A DNA stretch of 64,000 nucleotides from Neptuniibacter halophilus (GCF_030295765.1 NZ_AP027292.1:3286001-3350000), one strand, 5' to 3'; counted from the first letter of the stretch, positions 54,993 through 63,529 are shown. The notes: generated by a model from the letters alone, not told the origin. A program made the numbers and translations.

Positions 54993-55948
54993 TGAATATT
55001 GAACAGATCAGTGTTCGGGTCAGCGCAGTGGAGCAGGTAGCACCGACCATCCGCGAGTTTACCCTGCGTCCGCTCTCAGGTGAGTTACCGCCTTTTTCTT
55101 CGGGCTCCCATGTGGTGGTGGAGATGCCAGGTGCGCAGAAAATACATCGCAATGCCTACTCCCTGATGAGCGATCCCTGGGATACCTCGGAATACCGCAT
55201 TGCGGTGCGCCTGCAAGAGGATTCGCGGGGCGGTTCGCGGTTTATGCATCAATCGGTTGCGGTGGGTGATCGGCTGAACATTACCCCGCCGGCGAATATG
55301 TTCGCGCCACAGTGGGAAGCGAAGAAACATATTCTGATCGCCGGTGGTGTGGGGATCACGCCATTCCTCTCGTACCTGCCGGAGCTGATGCGCCGCGATG
55401 CGGACTTCGAACTGCACTATCTCTATCGGGGCAGTCAGACCGGTGCTTACCGCAAGGAGCTGGCGGCTGAATTAGGCGCGCGTTACTTCGCCTATGACTC
55501 CGATGCCGCTGAGCGCTGTGAACTGACCGAGCTGTTTCAGCAGCGCCCGTTAGGCACCCATTTTTATATCTGCGGGCCGCTGTCTCTGATCGAGGGGATG
55601 ACCGGTCTGGCAGCAGAATTCGGCATCCCGGCCAGCGCGATCCATTACGAGGAGTTCGCTGCACCGCAGCCGGGCAAACCGTTTGAGATTGAGATCCGGC
55701 ACAGCGGTCAGGTGATCCGGGTCGGCGAAGAGGAAAGCATGCTGGAAGCGCTGGAAGCGGCGCAGATCAACGTGCCAAACCTCTGTCGCGGCGGTGTATG
55801 TGGCCAGTGTGTCTGCAGTGTAGAGAGCGGTGAAGTCGATCACCGGGATAATTTCCTGTCGGCAGAAGAAAAAGCCTCAGGACGGGTCGTTATGCCTTGT
55901 GTATCACGGGCGAAATCCGAACGACTGATTGTTGATATTCAGGAGTAG
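54992..55948 (+). CDS. Dimethylamine monooxygenase reductase subunit (PDR/VanB type)
   Basis: 318-residue phthalate-dioxygenase-reductase-like protein: an FMN/FAD domain (residues 1-105, 'RNAYSLMSDPWDTSEYRIAV'), an NAD(P)H domain ('ILIAGGVGITPFLSYL', about 113-128) and a C-terminal plant-type 2Fe-2S ferredoxin with four cysteines ('NLCRGGVCGQCVC', about 262-274, then a Cys near 301). It supplies electrons to the haem subunit. Overlaps the small-subunit gene (TAATG). Confidence 0.91.
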   Translation: MNIEQISVRVSAVEQVAPTIREFTLRPLSGELPPFSSGSHVVVEMPGAQKIHRNAYSLMSDPWDTSEYRIAVRLQEDSRGGSRFMHQSVAVGDRLNITPPANMFAPQWEAKKHILIAGGVGITPFLSYLPELMRRDADFELHYLYRGSQTGAYRKELAAELGARYFAYDSDAAERCELTELFQQRPLGTHFYICGPLSLIEGMTGLAAEFGIPASAIHYEEFAAPQPGKPFEIEIRHSGQVIRVGEEESMLEALEAAQINVPNLCRGGVCGQCVCSVESGEVDHRDNFLSAEEKASGRVVMPCVSRAKSERLIVDIQE

Positions 55949-55952
55949 AGCC

Positions 55953-56972
55953 ATGCGAGTAGCACCTAAAGAGATTCAGACATTCCGAAACGATTTTACC
56001 TACAGCAACAGTCCCGATGCGATAAAGCGCTTCCCGTTTCCCTTTCCGGAAGATGACTACCGATACTCGGTGAACATGGAGCCGCACCTGCCCAAAGGCG
56101 GCGAAGGCTCGGCCTATGAGAAGTTCCTCGATATTGATGAACACTACCTCTCGGAGATGGAAGAGCGGGCGCTGGTGCTGAAAGATATGCCGCACCGCTG
56201 TCTGGCCATGGAGCATATGGATCTGGCCTGCTGGGATATGATCGAGCGGTGTATGGTCTCGTTGGCAGAAGACTACCCGGAGCATTTCAGCCTGACCCGG
56301 GAGGGCGACCAATGGCGCTGGCAGAACCACCTGCTGGATATTGATGATCAGTTTACCTTTGCCGACAGCAGCTCACTGCCGATGCCGCCACTGGAATACA
56401 TGGGCCGTCAGTTGCAGGGGGATTTTGCCCTGCTCGATCAGCGGGATGGTGACCTGTTTCTGGATGCCGGCATTATCACCTGTCCGGCAGACTGGTCGCT
56501 GGCGTTCGATGCCGGCATGAGCTTCACCGAGTGGCACGGCCCGGTACCGATGGCTCACAGCGAAGGGATCTTCGAGCGGGCACTGAAGTACCTGACCGCC
56601 ATTCCGGTGGGCAAACCGGTACGCCGTCTCAACTGGACGCTGACGGTGAATGCCCGGATGGACACCTCCCCCGAGACCTACCACGAATGGGGCCATGAGC
56701 GGACATCCGTAACCCCGGAGAATGTTGGCAGCAAGGTGTACCTGCGGGTTGAATTACAGGTGCTGGACCGGATGCCACGCAGTAATGCGCTGATGTTCAG
56801 TATCCGTACCTACCTGATGAGTCTGGAAGATATAGTAACCAACCCGGAGTGGGCGAAACGGATGCACCGGGTGATGAAAACCCTGCCCGCACCCTTGATC
56901 GACTATAAAGGCTTAACCCGCTATCACAGCACGGTGGTGGATTATCTGGCCCAGTTCGATCCGGCTAACTGA
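55953..56972 (+). CDS. Dimethylamine monooxygenase catalytic subunit (DUF3445 haem N-demethylase)
   Basis: 339-residue protein of the DUF3445 / haem-dependent oxidative N-demethylase family, which converts dimethylamine to methylamine and formaldehyde with O2. Family-like stretches are 'FPFPFPEDDYRYSVNMEPH' (about residues 26-44), 'ITCPADWSLAFDAGMSF' (about 178-194) and 'VPMAHSEGIFERALKYL' (about 202-218). AGGAGTAGAG supports the ATG at 55953. Its product methylamine is the substrate of GmaS encoded 13 kb upstream. Confidence 0.9.
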   Translation: MRVAPKEIQTFRNDFTYSNSPDAIKRFPFPFPEDDYRYSVNMEPHLPKGGEGSAYEKFLDIDEHYLSEMEERALVLKDMPHRCLAMEHMDLACWDMIERCMVSLAEDYPEHFSLTREGDQWRWQNHLLDIDDQFTFADSSSLPMPPLEYMGRQLQGDFALLDQRDGDLFLDAGIITCPADWSLAFDAGMSFTEWHGPVPMAHSEGIFERALKYLTAIPVGKPVRRLNWTLTVNARMDTSPETYHEWGHERTSVTPENVGSKVYLRVELQVLDRMPRSNALMFSIRTYLMSLEDIVTNPEWAKRMHRVMKTLPAPLIDYKGLTRYHSTVVDYLAQFDPAN

Positions 56973-56994
56973 AACCGCGTAGTGAGGTGAAACC

Positions 56995-57309
56995 ATGGGT
57001 TGGATCTATCTCTGCATCGCCGGGGTTCTGGAGTGTTTCTGGGCCATAGGCCTGAAATACAGCGACGGTTTTACCCGGCTCTGGCCGTCGCTGATCAGCG
57101 GGGTGTTGATTGTCGTCAGTCTGGGCCTCCTCTCGCTGGCGATGCGTACCATCCCGGTCGGCACCGCTTACGCGATCTGGACCGGCATCGGCGCGGCCAT
57201 GCTGGCCAGTTACGGCATCCTGTTTCTCGGTGAATCCGCAGCACTGCTGCGGATCAGCTGTATCTTTCTGATTATTGCCGGTGTGGCGGGGCTTAAGTAT
57301 TTTGCTTAG
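56995..57309 (+). CDS. SMR-family exporter (SugE/Gdx-like)
   Basis: 104-residue small multidrug resistance protein with four helices and the conserved membrane Glu13 in '[17 protein letters not shown]'. The '[10 protein letters not shown]' and '[12 protein letters not shown]' stretches are of the SugE/Gdx subgroup, whose known members export guanidinium. It follows the dmm genes by 22 bases, so it is probably in the same transcript and may export guanidinium or small amine cations. No guanidine riboswitch was seen. Confidence 0.88.
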   Translation: MGWIYLCIAGVLECFWAIGLKYSDGFTRLWPSLISGVLIVVSLGLLSLAMRTIPVGTAYAIWTGIGAAMLASYGILFLGESAALLRISCIFLIIAGVAGLKYFA

Positions 57310-57531
57310 AGGGTAATAGCTATTCTATTGATGGAGAGGTTCTTAGTGATTCGTTATGGACGTGCTCAGTCTTTGTCGAACGACAATGTGCCAATAGCAG
57401 ACTTGCCTGAGCTGGAGCAGTGCTTTTTGTAGACAGACTTAAATACCTTTTCTGGGGTGATTAGCGTTTAATCGAGGTTATGCCGCAGAGTGAGGTCTTA
57501 TTTTTCGATTCCGCTTTCGCCTTGCTGGCGA

Positions 57532-57563
57532 GTCAGGGTATTTGGGCGTCCAAATACCCTGAC
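57532..57563. repeat. Perfect 14-base inverted repeat
   Basis: Arms 57532-57545 and 57550-57563 are exact complements with a GCGT loop. There is no T-run after it on either side, so it is not an ordinary terminator; a REP-type or recombination-related palindrome is possible. Confidence 0.7.
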
Positions 57564-57803
57564 AACCCAAAACCGCCCAAAACCGCCCCTGCTGTTTGGT
57601 TGGCTGCGCCAACTTCCCTGCGCGTTTCAGTTTTCAAATGGCGCTGTGACAAGCTTTGCTTGAACAGCTTCAGCTGGCCCGGAGGGCCGACACACAGTGT
57701 CGGTAAACTCGGTCGCAAGCGACCTCAAACAGTGCTCGCGCTTTTTCATTTGAAATCTGAAATGCTCGGCTGCACAGAAGGGGAATGGGGTGCCACTTTC
57801 ACC

Positions 57804-58118
57804 TCAGTGCCAGTTGATTCGGTAATCCTTCCACGATCCGGGGCCAGTAAATGCAGCCATTTCAATGCTCACCGTCAGCTTATACGCTGTAGCAATCAAT
57901 CCGCGAGGGCGATATAGTTCAAGGCGGTGGGTAACTGGAGTACCCGAATAAAAGTCTGTGATTTCGATCACCCTGCAAAGTGCAGGTAGTTCAGGCGGAT
58001 AAATCAGGATGATGACCACACTCCTAAATTCTTTTCCTTTCTTTTGCCGTCCGTGCTCTCGCCATGTGATCGATTTGATCCAGATACTTCCGTTCTTCGG
58101 TAAATAAAAATTACCCAC
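57804..58118 (-). CDS. Hypothetical protein (uncertain ORF)
   Basis: Possible 104-residue basic protein starting at a GTG ('MGNFYLPKNGSIWIKSITWR'). Composition is protein-like, but no ribosome-binding site is evident and no domain was recognised. It lies alone in an accessory region, and its frame overlaps the 3' end of another open frame on the plus strand. Confidence 0.3.
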   Translation of the reverse strand: MGNFYLPKNGSIWIKSITWREHGRQKKGKEFRSVVIILIYPPELPALCRVIEITDFYSGTPVTHRLELYRPRGLIATAYKLTVSIEMAAFTGPGSWKDYRINWH

Positions 58119-58183
58119 CCTTGGATAAAAAAACTGGAAGCTTGCAGGGCCCGATTATTAAAATCTTATAAGTCTTAATCAGC

Positions 58184-58588
58184 ATGGAGCACAAAATGAC
58201 AGAATCATGTATTTGCGGTGACAAAGCTGAAGTCGGTGCAACAGTCGAATTTCAATGTAAGACCTGTGAAAATGTTATAGAGAAATTTACTGTTAAGAAA
58301 CCACTTAAAGCAGCTGGTATAGCCGCCATACTAGCTTATGGTGGAAGTCAATTTATAGACTACGCAATCACCGATAATCGTTATCCGTTGGCCGTCGAAT
58401 ATGCAGTTTTGGAAGCGTGCTCTAGCTCATATGAGGAACCATTATCGTATAGCAGTTATGGCTCTAAGAAGAAACTGTGTCTTTGTGCCCTAGAAGACAC
58501 GATGAACGAAATTTCGTATATACGTTATAAGATAAATGAAGAAGGTTTTTTGAAAGCCTTTGAGCAGAATGCAAAGTCATGTAAGTAG
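58184..58588 (+). CDS. Hypothetical protein with N-terminal Cys pairs and one hydrophobic segment
   Basis: 134-residue protein, not recognised. Cys pairs CIC (about residues 9-11) and CKTC (about 25-28) may form a small zinc ribbon; 'AAGIAAILAYGGSQFIDYAI' (about 43-62) could span or touch the membrane; four more cysteines occur in the C-terminal half. Codons are AT-rich compared with the neighbours, suggesting transfer. The stop lies inside a strong terminator stem, which supports it as a real transcription unit. A second ATG at 58196 is an alternative start. Confidence 0.65.
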   Translation: MEHKMTESCICGDKAEVGATVEFQCKTCENVIEKFTVKKPLKAAGIAAILAYGGSQFIDYAITDNRYPLAVEYAVLEACSSSYEEPLSYSSYGSKKKLCLCALEDTMNEISYIRYKINEEGFLKAFEQNAKSCK

Positions 58589-58612
58589 CTTGGGCAAGCC
58601 CAAGCTACTTTT
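58583..58612. terminator. Terminator of the 134-residue protein gene
   Basis: Perfect 13-base-pair stem (arms 58583-58595 and 58598-58610) with a minimal loop, followed by TTTT. The gene's stop codon TAG lies within the left arm. It can also serve the convergent small gene on the minus strand. Confidence 0.85.
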
Positions 58613-58615
58613 GGG

Positions 58616-58750
58616 TTAATCCTCCAAATAATCGTCGTTGTTTGGATTATGGGCATCGGCCCAGTCATCCATATCCGCATCATTATTCGGATTGTTGATG
58701 TCTGACCAAAGATCTAACTCATCATCAGACATTGTAGAGGTATCAGGCAT
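58616..58750 (-). CDS. Acidic 44-residue miniprotein with internal repeat
   Basis: Very acidic protein, 44 residues, starting 'MPDTSTMSDDELDLWSD'. It contains two copies of a short unit: 'WSDINNPNNDADMDD' and 'WADAHNPNNDDYLED'. A strong ribosome-binding site (TAGGAGGA on the minus strand) precedes the ATG, and the start lies 8 bases after the stop of the basic miniprotein gene upstream, so the two are a likely operon. Function unknown; the opposite charge of the pair suggests they might interact. Confidence 0.6.
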   Translation of the reverse strand: MPDTSTMSDDELDLWSDINNPNNDADMDDWADAHNPNNDDYLED

Positions 58751-58758
58751 AAATCCTC

Positions 58759-58971
58759 CTATTTACTTTTTGGTGGATTGTTGCCTCGACCACCACCAGA
58801 CGGATTGCCGGTTTTACTTGGCCCATTAGGCGGTGGTGTTGATCCCGATTGACTTGCTGCGGATTGCGCTCTTGCGGCAAATGATCCTTTAGGGACAGCT
58901 CCACCGTTTGCTTTTGCTGTAGCTGACTGAATTCGAGCAGCAGCGGCTTTTGACATTGAGTTTTTAGACAT
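58759..58971 (-). CDS. Basic miniprotein with SMP/LEA-like motif
   Basis: 70-residue protein with the seed-maturation-protein-like pattern 'AAARIQSATAKANGGAVPKG' followed by 'SFAARAQSAA', then a Gly/Pro/Ser-rich tail ending 'PPKSK'. The SMP domain is known from plant late-embryogenesis proteins and occurs in scattered bacterial small proteins. Hydrophilic, no membrane segment. It is the first gene of a two-gene minus-strand operon, divergent from the 112-residue hypothetical gene. Confidence 0.65.
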   Translation of the reverse strand: MSKNSMSKAAAARIQSATAKANGGAVPKGSFAARAQSAASQSGSTPPPNGPSKTGNPSGGGRGNNPPKSK

Positions 58972-59048
58972 AATTTACTCCAATTGAATTTAAAATTACT
59001 GTCCCCGCTGGGACAGCAAATTAAAGGTAACAGAGGTATAAGAGACAA

Positions 59049-59387
59049 ATGGGGACAGCGGAGCTTCAGGAAGAGATTAAAAGGGTGCTAGGTAAGTTAA
59101 AGTGGTCGCAAAAAAGGCTTGGCCGTGAATTTTATTATGCAAAACATGATGACGATGACTCTGTTGAAATTAGTCGTTATGAAGAAAAGGCGAAAAAAGA
59201 CCTTTCACGACAAAGTACAAGGCCTGAGGTGTTGCAATCCTATCTAGATCTCATTGTGCAGCATAATGAATTTAAGAAACTTGATATTATTGTCCCTATA
59301 TACCGAAGAAGTGATGTACTAAGTGAAGGCATGGAGCGTGGTATGGTAAAAATATCAAAGCTTATTAGCGAGCTAGCTTCTGAGTAA
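59049..59387 (+). CDS. Hypothetical protein, possible small DNA-binding protein
   Basis: 112-residue charged protein, not firmly recognised. The N-terminal half ('LKWSQKRLGREFYYAKHDDD') loosely resembles a helix-turn-helix of phage-type regulators, and no membrane segment is present. It is divergent from the SMP-like miniprotein operon with 77 bases between, the usual position for a local regulator. AT-rich codon use fits the accessory region. Confidence 0.55.
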   Translation: MGTAELQEEIKRVLGKLKWSQKRLGREFYYAKHDDDDSVEISRYEEKAKKDLSRQSTRPEVLQSYLDLIVQHNEFKKLDIIVPIYRRSDVLSEGMERGMVKISKLISELASE

Positions 59388-59390
59388 GCG

Positions 59391-59476
59391 ACTTATTAAC
59401 AAGGCGCTGTTGCCGGGCAGTTTTTCCGCTGCGCTTCAAGTTTGCCGCAGAGCTAGGCGTTCAAATTTTAAGGGAG
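59391..59476. other. Possible attC-like (gene cassette) boundary
   Basis: After the stop of the 112-residue gene comes TTAACAAGGCGCTG, then GC-rich imperfect inverted repeats, then CTAGGCGTT about 30 bases before the next start. Layout and the AAC...GTT ends resemble integron attC sites, but the R boxes do not match the RYYYAAC/GTTRRRY rule exactly and no integrase gene is in the window. Confidence 0.25.
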
Positions 59477-59480
59477 TACT

Positions 59481-60404
59481 ATGCCATACCCAATTGAAAG
59501 AAAGCTGGTTGTAGCGGTATCCTCAAGCGCCTTATTTAATTTGTCTGAGTCACATTCGGTTTTTGTCGAGCAAGGGCCGAATGCTTATAAGAAATTTCAA
59601 GAAGAGAATCTGGATAAGGTGCTTGAAAAAGGCGTTGCCTTTCCTTTTATTAAGAAGTTCTTGAAAATTAATCAGCGTTTTCCTGAAAAACTACCAGTCG
59701 AAGTAGTGTTATTGTCAAGGAACTCGGCGGCTACGGGTAAAAGGGTTTTTAGGTCAATAAAACATTATGATCTTGATATTTCCCGAGCCGCATTTGTGGA
59801 GGGAAAGTCGCCATTTGAGTATATCCCGGCATTTAACGCATCATTATTTTTATCGGCAAACGAGGAAGATGTTCAAAATGCAATTGACGCTGGTTATCCT
59901 GGTGGATTGGTTTTACCTAGCAAGAATATTAGTGATGATGAAAGCGATGAACTAAGAATTGCATTCGACTTTGACGGAGTTATCGCTGATGACGAAGCCG
60001 AGGCAGTATTCAAGGGGGGAGACCTTCCAGAGTTTCACGCTTATGAGGTGGCAAATTCTGAAATACCTCACAAGCCCGGGCCATTAGCAGATCTTTTTAA
60101 AAAGCTCGCTTTCCTCCAAAAACTTGAAGATCGTGAAATAGAAAGAGATCGGGATTATAAACGGGTTCTAACTACCGCAATCGTTACGGCTAGAAATGCA
60201 CCAGCTCATGAGCGTGTTATCACAACCCTTGAGGACTGGGGTGTAAGTGCAAATGAGATGTTTTTTCTAGGAGGAATGGAAAAAAATAGGATATTGTCGA
60301 AGCTGAAGCCTCATATGTTTTTTGATGACCAGAGAAGCCATTTGGAATCAAAAGCAGGTGATATTCCAATGGTACACATACCATTTGGTATCGCGAACAA
60401 ATAA
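59481..60404 (+). CDS. 5'-nucleotidase (cytosolic type I family)
   Basis: 307-residue HAD-related 5'-nucleotidase of the PF06189 family, expected to remove phosphate from nucleoside monophosphates. Family marks are 'LVVAVSSSALFNLSESHSVF' (about residues 9-28), 'RAAFVEGKSPFEYI' (about 102-115), the metal-binding 'IAFDFDGVIADDEAE' (about 160-174) and 'MFFDDQRSHLESKAG' near the C-terminus. GGGAG precedes the ATG. AT-rich codons mark it as part of the transferred segment. It could feed nucleosides to the pyrimidine pathway, but it has no RutR-type site. Confidence 0.85.
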   Translation: MPYPIERKLVVAVSSSALFNLSESHSVFVEQGPNAYKKFQEENLDKVLEKGVAFPFIKKFLKINQRFPEKLPVEVVLLSRNSAATGKRVFRSIKHYDLDISRAAFVEGKSPFEYIPAFNASLFLSANEEDVQNAIDAGYPGGLVLPSKNISDDESDELRIAFDFDGVIADDEAEAVFKGGDLPEFHAYEVANSEIPHKPGPLADLFKKLAFLQKLEDREIERDRDYKRVLTTAIVTARNAPAHERVITTLEDWGVSANEMFFLGGMEKNRILSKLKPHMFFDDQRSHLESKAGDIPMVHIPFGIANK

Positions 60405-60510
60405 ACTGAGCAAGCGAAGGCACCGGCAGCTAACGCTGCGTGTTGCTTTGGGAGTTAATGACCGCTGAGCGTCGTTAGCCACCCCAGCAACAGACACAAA
60501 GATACAAAAA

Positions 60511-60536
60511 AACGCCGCATTGAGCGGCGTTTTTCA
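60511..60536. terminator. Bidirectional terminator at the end of the accessory region
   Basis: 8-base-pair GC-rich stem (60511-60518 and 60524-60531) with A-run before and T-run after; on the minus strand it ends the DHH phosphoesterase gene. Confidence 0.88.
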
Positions 60537-60551
60537 TTGGGGCAAAGCGGC

Positions 60552-61484
60552 TTAGCCGTCGGCTGTGATTTTGTCGATGAGTTGTTGCAGGCTTGCTTCG
60601 GCTTTGTCGTTTTCAACTTGGCAGGTGCCGGCTGCGTGGTGTCCGCCGCCGCCGTATTGCAGCATCAGTTCGCCGACGTTGGTTTTGGAGCTGCGATCGA
60701 AGATCGACTTACCGGTGGCGAATACGGTGTTTTGCTGTTTCAGGCCCCAGAGTACGTGGATGGAGATGTTGCACTCAGGGAACATGGCGTAGATCACGAA
60801 GCGGTTGCCGGCGTAGATGACCTCTTCGTTGCGCAGGTCGAGGACGACCAGATTGCCGTGTACGGTGGCGCAGCGTTTGATCTGGTCTTTGAATTTCACT
60901 TCCTGTTCAAAGTAGAGTTCTACACGCTCCTGTACATCCGGCAGTTGCAGGATCTCTTCGATGCTGTGGTTTTTACAGTAATCGATCAGATCCATCATCA
61001 GGTTGTAGTTGGAGATGCGGAACTCGCGGAAACGGCCCAGACCGGTTCGAGCATCCATCAGGAAGTTGAGCAGTTCCCAGTTTTTCGGGTTCAGCACTTC
61101 TTCGCGGTTGTACTGGGCGGAGTCGCCTTTGTCGACCGCCTCCATCATCTCATCCCACTCGGCCGGGAAGGCATCGTGGCCGCCGTAGTGGCGCCATACC
61201 ACACGTGCCGCTGAGGGTGCGTCCGGGTCGATAATATGGTTGTCAGGCTGGCCGCTGTTACGCAGGGTTTCAGACAGGTGGTGGTCGAACACCAGATGGG
61301 CACTGGCTACGTAGGGCAGGTTGGTGGTGATATCGGCAGATGTGATGTCGATCGAGCCATCCTGCATATCCTTGGGATGGACAAACTTGATGTCGTCGAT
61401 CAGATCAAGGTGTTTCAATAAGACCGCACACACCAGGCCATCAAAGTCGCTTCGGGTAACCAGGCGGAATTTTTCTACTGACAT
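60552..61484 (-). CDS. DHH-family phosphoesterase
   Basis: 310-residue protein of the DHH/DHHA1 superfamily. It shows the first metal motif 'VTRSDFDGLVCAVLLKHLDL' (about residues 9-28), the signature 'LVFDHHLSET' (about 64-73), a third Asp in 'MMEAVDKGDS', and the DHHA1 element 'MLQYGGGGHHAAGTCQV' near the C-terminus. Members cleave cyclic dinucleotides, nano-RNA, pAp or polyphosphate; which one applies is not clear from sequence. The gene stands alone. Confidence 0.88.
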   Translation of the reverse strand: MSVEKFRLVTRSDFDGLVCAVLLKHLDLIDDIKFVHPKDMQDGSIDITSADITTNLPYVASAHLVFDHHLSETLRNSGQPDNHIIDPDAPSAARVVWRHYGGHDAFPAEWDEMMEAVDKGDSAQYNREEVLNPKNWELLNFLMDARTGLGRFREFRISNYNLMMDLIDYCKNHSIEEILQLPDVQERVELYFEQEVKFKDQIKRCATVHGNLVVLDLRNEEVIYAGNRFVIYAMFPECNISIHVLWGLKQQNTVFATGKSIFDRSSKTNVGELMLQYGGGGHHAAGTCQVENDKAEASLQQLIDKITADG

Positions 61485-61660
61485 ACATCTATTCCTTTAA
61501 TTCTGAATTCTGAGGGTCTTCCAGCGCTACTGCATAGATAGAAAAGTATAGTAGAGAGAGGACAAGGGCAAGGGCAATTGACCGGTGACAATGGATGGTC
61601 TGATTCAGTGGCGTCGTGCGGGCACAGAAAAGGTGCAGGGCGCGCGGGCCCTGCCTCTGG

Positions 61661-62011
61661 TTACTTCAGTTTGATGGCAAAATGCTTAAAGATTTTTTGT
61701 TTAATCTCCCAGGTGCCAACAAAGTCCGCTTCCAGCATCAGCGCATCGCCGGCTTTGATGGTTTTGGGCTCGCCGCCATCGGGGGTGATGACCGCTTCAC
61801 CTTCAATAATATGGATAAACTCCCAACTGGCGTAGGTGGCATGGTAGGTGCCGGGGGTGGCTTCCCAGCAACCGGTGATCATCGATTCGTCGGGGCTGGT
61901 GTACTCAATCCAGGTTTTCATGCCGGGGTTACCGGCGATGACTTTCCAGCCATCCAGATCGGCAGTCATGGGTTCAACAGAACAGTCTGTCATTGTGGTG
62001 AGTGTAGTCAT
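61661..62011 (-). CDS. Cupin protein of the tmm operon
   Basis: 116-residue single cupin of the Cupin_3/DUF861 group: 'YASWEFIHIIEGEAVITPDG' (about residues 60-79) and 'IKAGDALMLEADFVGTWEI' (about 85-103). AGGAGC lies at the right distance before the ATG at 62011; an extension to 62068 would touch tmm and is rejected. It follows tmm by 57 bases on the same strand. It may sense or bind a methylated amine or scavenge formaldehyde-derived adducts; no activity can be assigned. Confidence 0.8.
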   Translation of the reverse strand: MTTLTTMTDCSVEPMTADLDGWKVIAGNPGMKTWIEYTSPDESMITGCWEATPGTYHATYASWEFIHIIEGEAVITPDGGEPKTIKAGDALMLEADFVGTWEIKQKIFKHFAIKLK

Positions 62012-62068
62012 TAGGTTCAGTGCTCCTGAAAGTAAACGCTCCCGCCGGGTGACGGGAGCGTGAGGCAT

Positions 62069-63436
62069 TTAACCGGCTGCGGAAATTTCGCTTTTATCGG
62101 AGAGGTAGGCTTCCAGTGAGTCGTCCAGCGCATCGATCCATGGCGTGTGGTGCGGTGGCGACATGGTGCCGGTCATCAGTGAGCGGTAGGAGTGATCACG
62201 GAAGGTCATAATGTTTTCCTTCTTGTGATGTTTCCACTCAAGGAAGGTCTGGTTAACGGCGGCGATATCGAAGCTCGGGTAATCGGTGGCATCAATCAGT
62301 TCCTGAATGTAATCACCCTGATAGGTGTACATCTCTTCCGCGGTTTCCAGCTCCAGTTCACGTTCGCGCCACTGCATGCTGTGAGCGGTCATCTCGGCTT
62401 TGGTCTCGGGTAATTGAATCCGGCCGAGGATGATGTCGCGCACATACCAGGCCTGAGCATCAAACATGTTGAAGGTGTACCACTGATCCTGCATGCCCAG
62501 ATAGAACAGTTTAGGGTTGTGCTCCCAGACTACCCCTTTGTAGAGGTCGAGCGGCCAGAGGCGGTTATCGGTCTTCAGGCGCAGGCTCTCGTCAAGGAAC
62601 GGGAAGTGGTGCAAGTAACCGGTGCAGAGAATGATGGCGTCGACTTTGCGGCTGGTGCCATCGGCAAAGTAGGCGGTGTCGGTATCCACCCGCAGCAGGT
62701 TGGGTTTTTCATCCCAGTTTTCCGGCCATTTGTAGCCCATCGGGCTGCTGCGATAACAGCTGATCAGGCTGCGTGCGCCGTATTTATAACACTGGGAACC
62801 GATATCTTCCGCCGAATAGCTGCTGCCAACCAGCAACACGTCTTTATCTTTAAACTCCAGCGCATCGCGGAAATCATGGGCATGCAGAATGCGCCCGCCA
62901 AAGCCTTCGAAGCCTTCAAAGTAAGGGACGTTGGGGGTGGAGAAGTGGCCGGAGGCGCAGATAACGTAATCAAACTCTTCGGCGTATACGGTGTCGTTGC
63001 TGTGATCGTGTACGGTTACGGTGAACATCTCAGTGTCGGCATCGTACTCCACATTTCGCACCGGGGTGTTGAAGCGGATGTAATCGCGGACACCGGCTTT
63101 CTCTACCCGGCCCTTGATGTAATCCCAGAGCACTTCGCGAGGCGGGTAGGAGGCGATCGGTTTACCGAAATGTTCATCGAAACTGTAATCTGCAAACTCC
63201 AGACACTCTTTAGGTCCGTTGGACCAGAGGTAGCGGTACATGCTGCAATGAACCGGTTCGCCGTTTTCATCCAGCCCGGTGCGCCAGGTATAGTTCCACA
63301 GGCCGCCCCAGTCCGATTGTTTTTCAAAGCAGACCAGTTCAGGAATTTCAGCGCCTTTAGCCTGGGCTGACTGGAAAGCGCGCAGTTGAGCAAGCCCGCT
63401 GGGGCCGGCACCGATAATCGCGATACGTGTAGTCAT
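62069..63436 (-). CDS. tmm: Trimethylamine monooxygenase (FMO type)
   Basis: Oxidises trimethylamine to trimethylamine N-oxide with NADPH and O2. The 455-residue flavin monooxygenase has the FAD loop '[15 protein letters not shown]' (about residues 7-21), the FMO fingerprint '[11 protein letters not shown]' (FxGxxxHxxxF, about 178-188), and the NADPH loop '[15 protein letters not shown]' (about 200-214). The match to bacterial Tmm is close in order and length. Its product TMAO needs a demethylase (Tdm) that is not in the window; the later steps (dmm, gmaS, mgs, mgd) are. Confidence 0.94.
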   Translation of the reverse strand: MTTRIAIIGAGPSGLAQLRAFQSAQAKGAEIPELVCFEKQSDWGGLWNYTWRTGLDENGEPVHCSMYRYLWSNGPKECLEFADYSFDEHFGKPIASYPPREVLWDYIKGRVEKAGVRDYIRFNTPVRNVEYDADTEMFTVTVHDHSNDTVYAEEFDYVICASGHFSTPNVPYFEGFEGFGGRILHAHDFRDALEFKDKDVLLVGSSYSAEDIGSQCYKYGARSLISCYRSSPMGYKWPENWDEKPNLLRVDTDTAYFADGTSRKVDAIILCTGYLHHFPFLDESLRLKTDNRLWPLDLYKGVVWEHNPKLFYLGMQDQWYTFNMFDAQAWYVRDIILGRIQLPETKAEMTAHSMQWRERELELETAEEMYTYQGDYIQELIDATDYPSFDIAAVNQTFLEWKHHKKENIMTFRDHSYRSLMTGTMSPPHHTPWIDALDDSLEAYLSDKSEISAAG

Positions 63437-63529
63437 AGGTCACTCCATAATTGTTTTTCTAAATCAATCAGGAAGCTGCGTATAGCAGCGTTATGACCTA
63501 ACGGTAGAGGGCTTTACCCGGTAGAAAAA

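Larger units (their letters stand above)
57310..58183. other. 874-base accessory stretch without a clear gene
   Basis: Open frames exist on both strands (145 codons at 57480-57917; 104 codons on the minus strand at 57804-58118), but neither has a convincing start site. The segment holds a very strong hairpin at 57532-57563 and marks the change from the GC-rich methylamine region to AT-rich accessory genes. Confidence 0.5.

Noticed and set aside
57480..57917. 145-codon plus-strand open frame
   Set aside because: No ribosome-binding site, frame runs through the perfect hairpin at 57532-57563, and overlaps another open frame on the opposite strand. A decayed or non-coding accessory segment is more likely.
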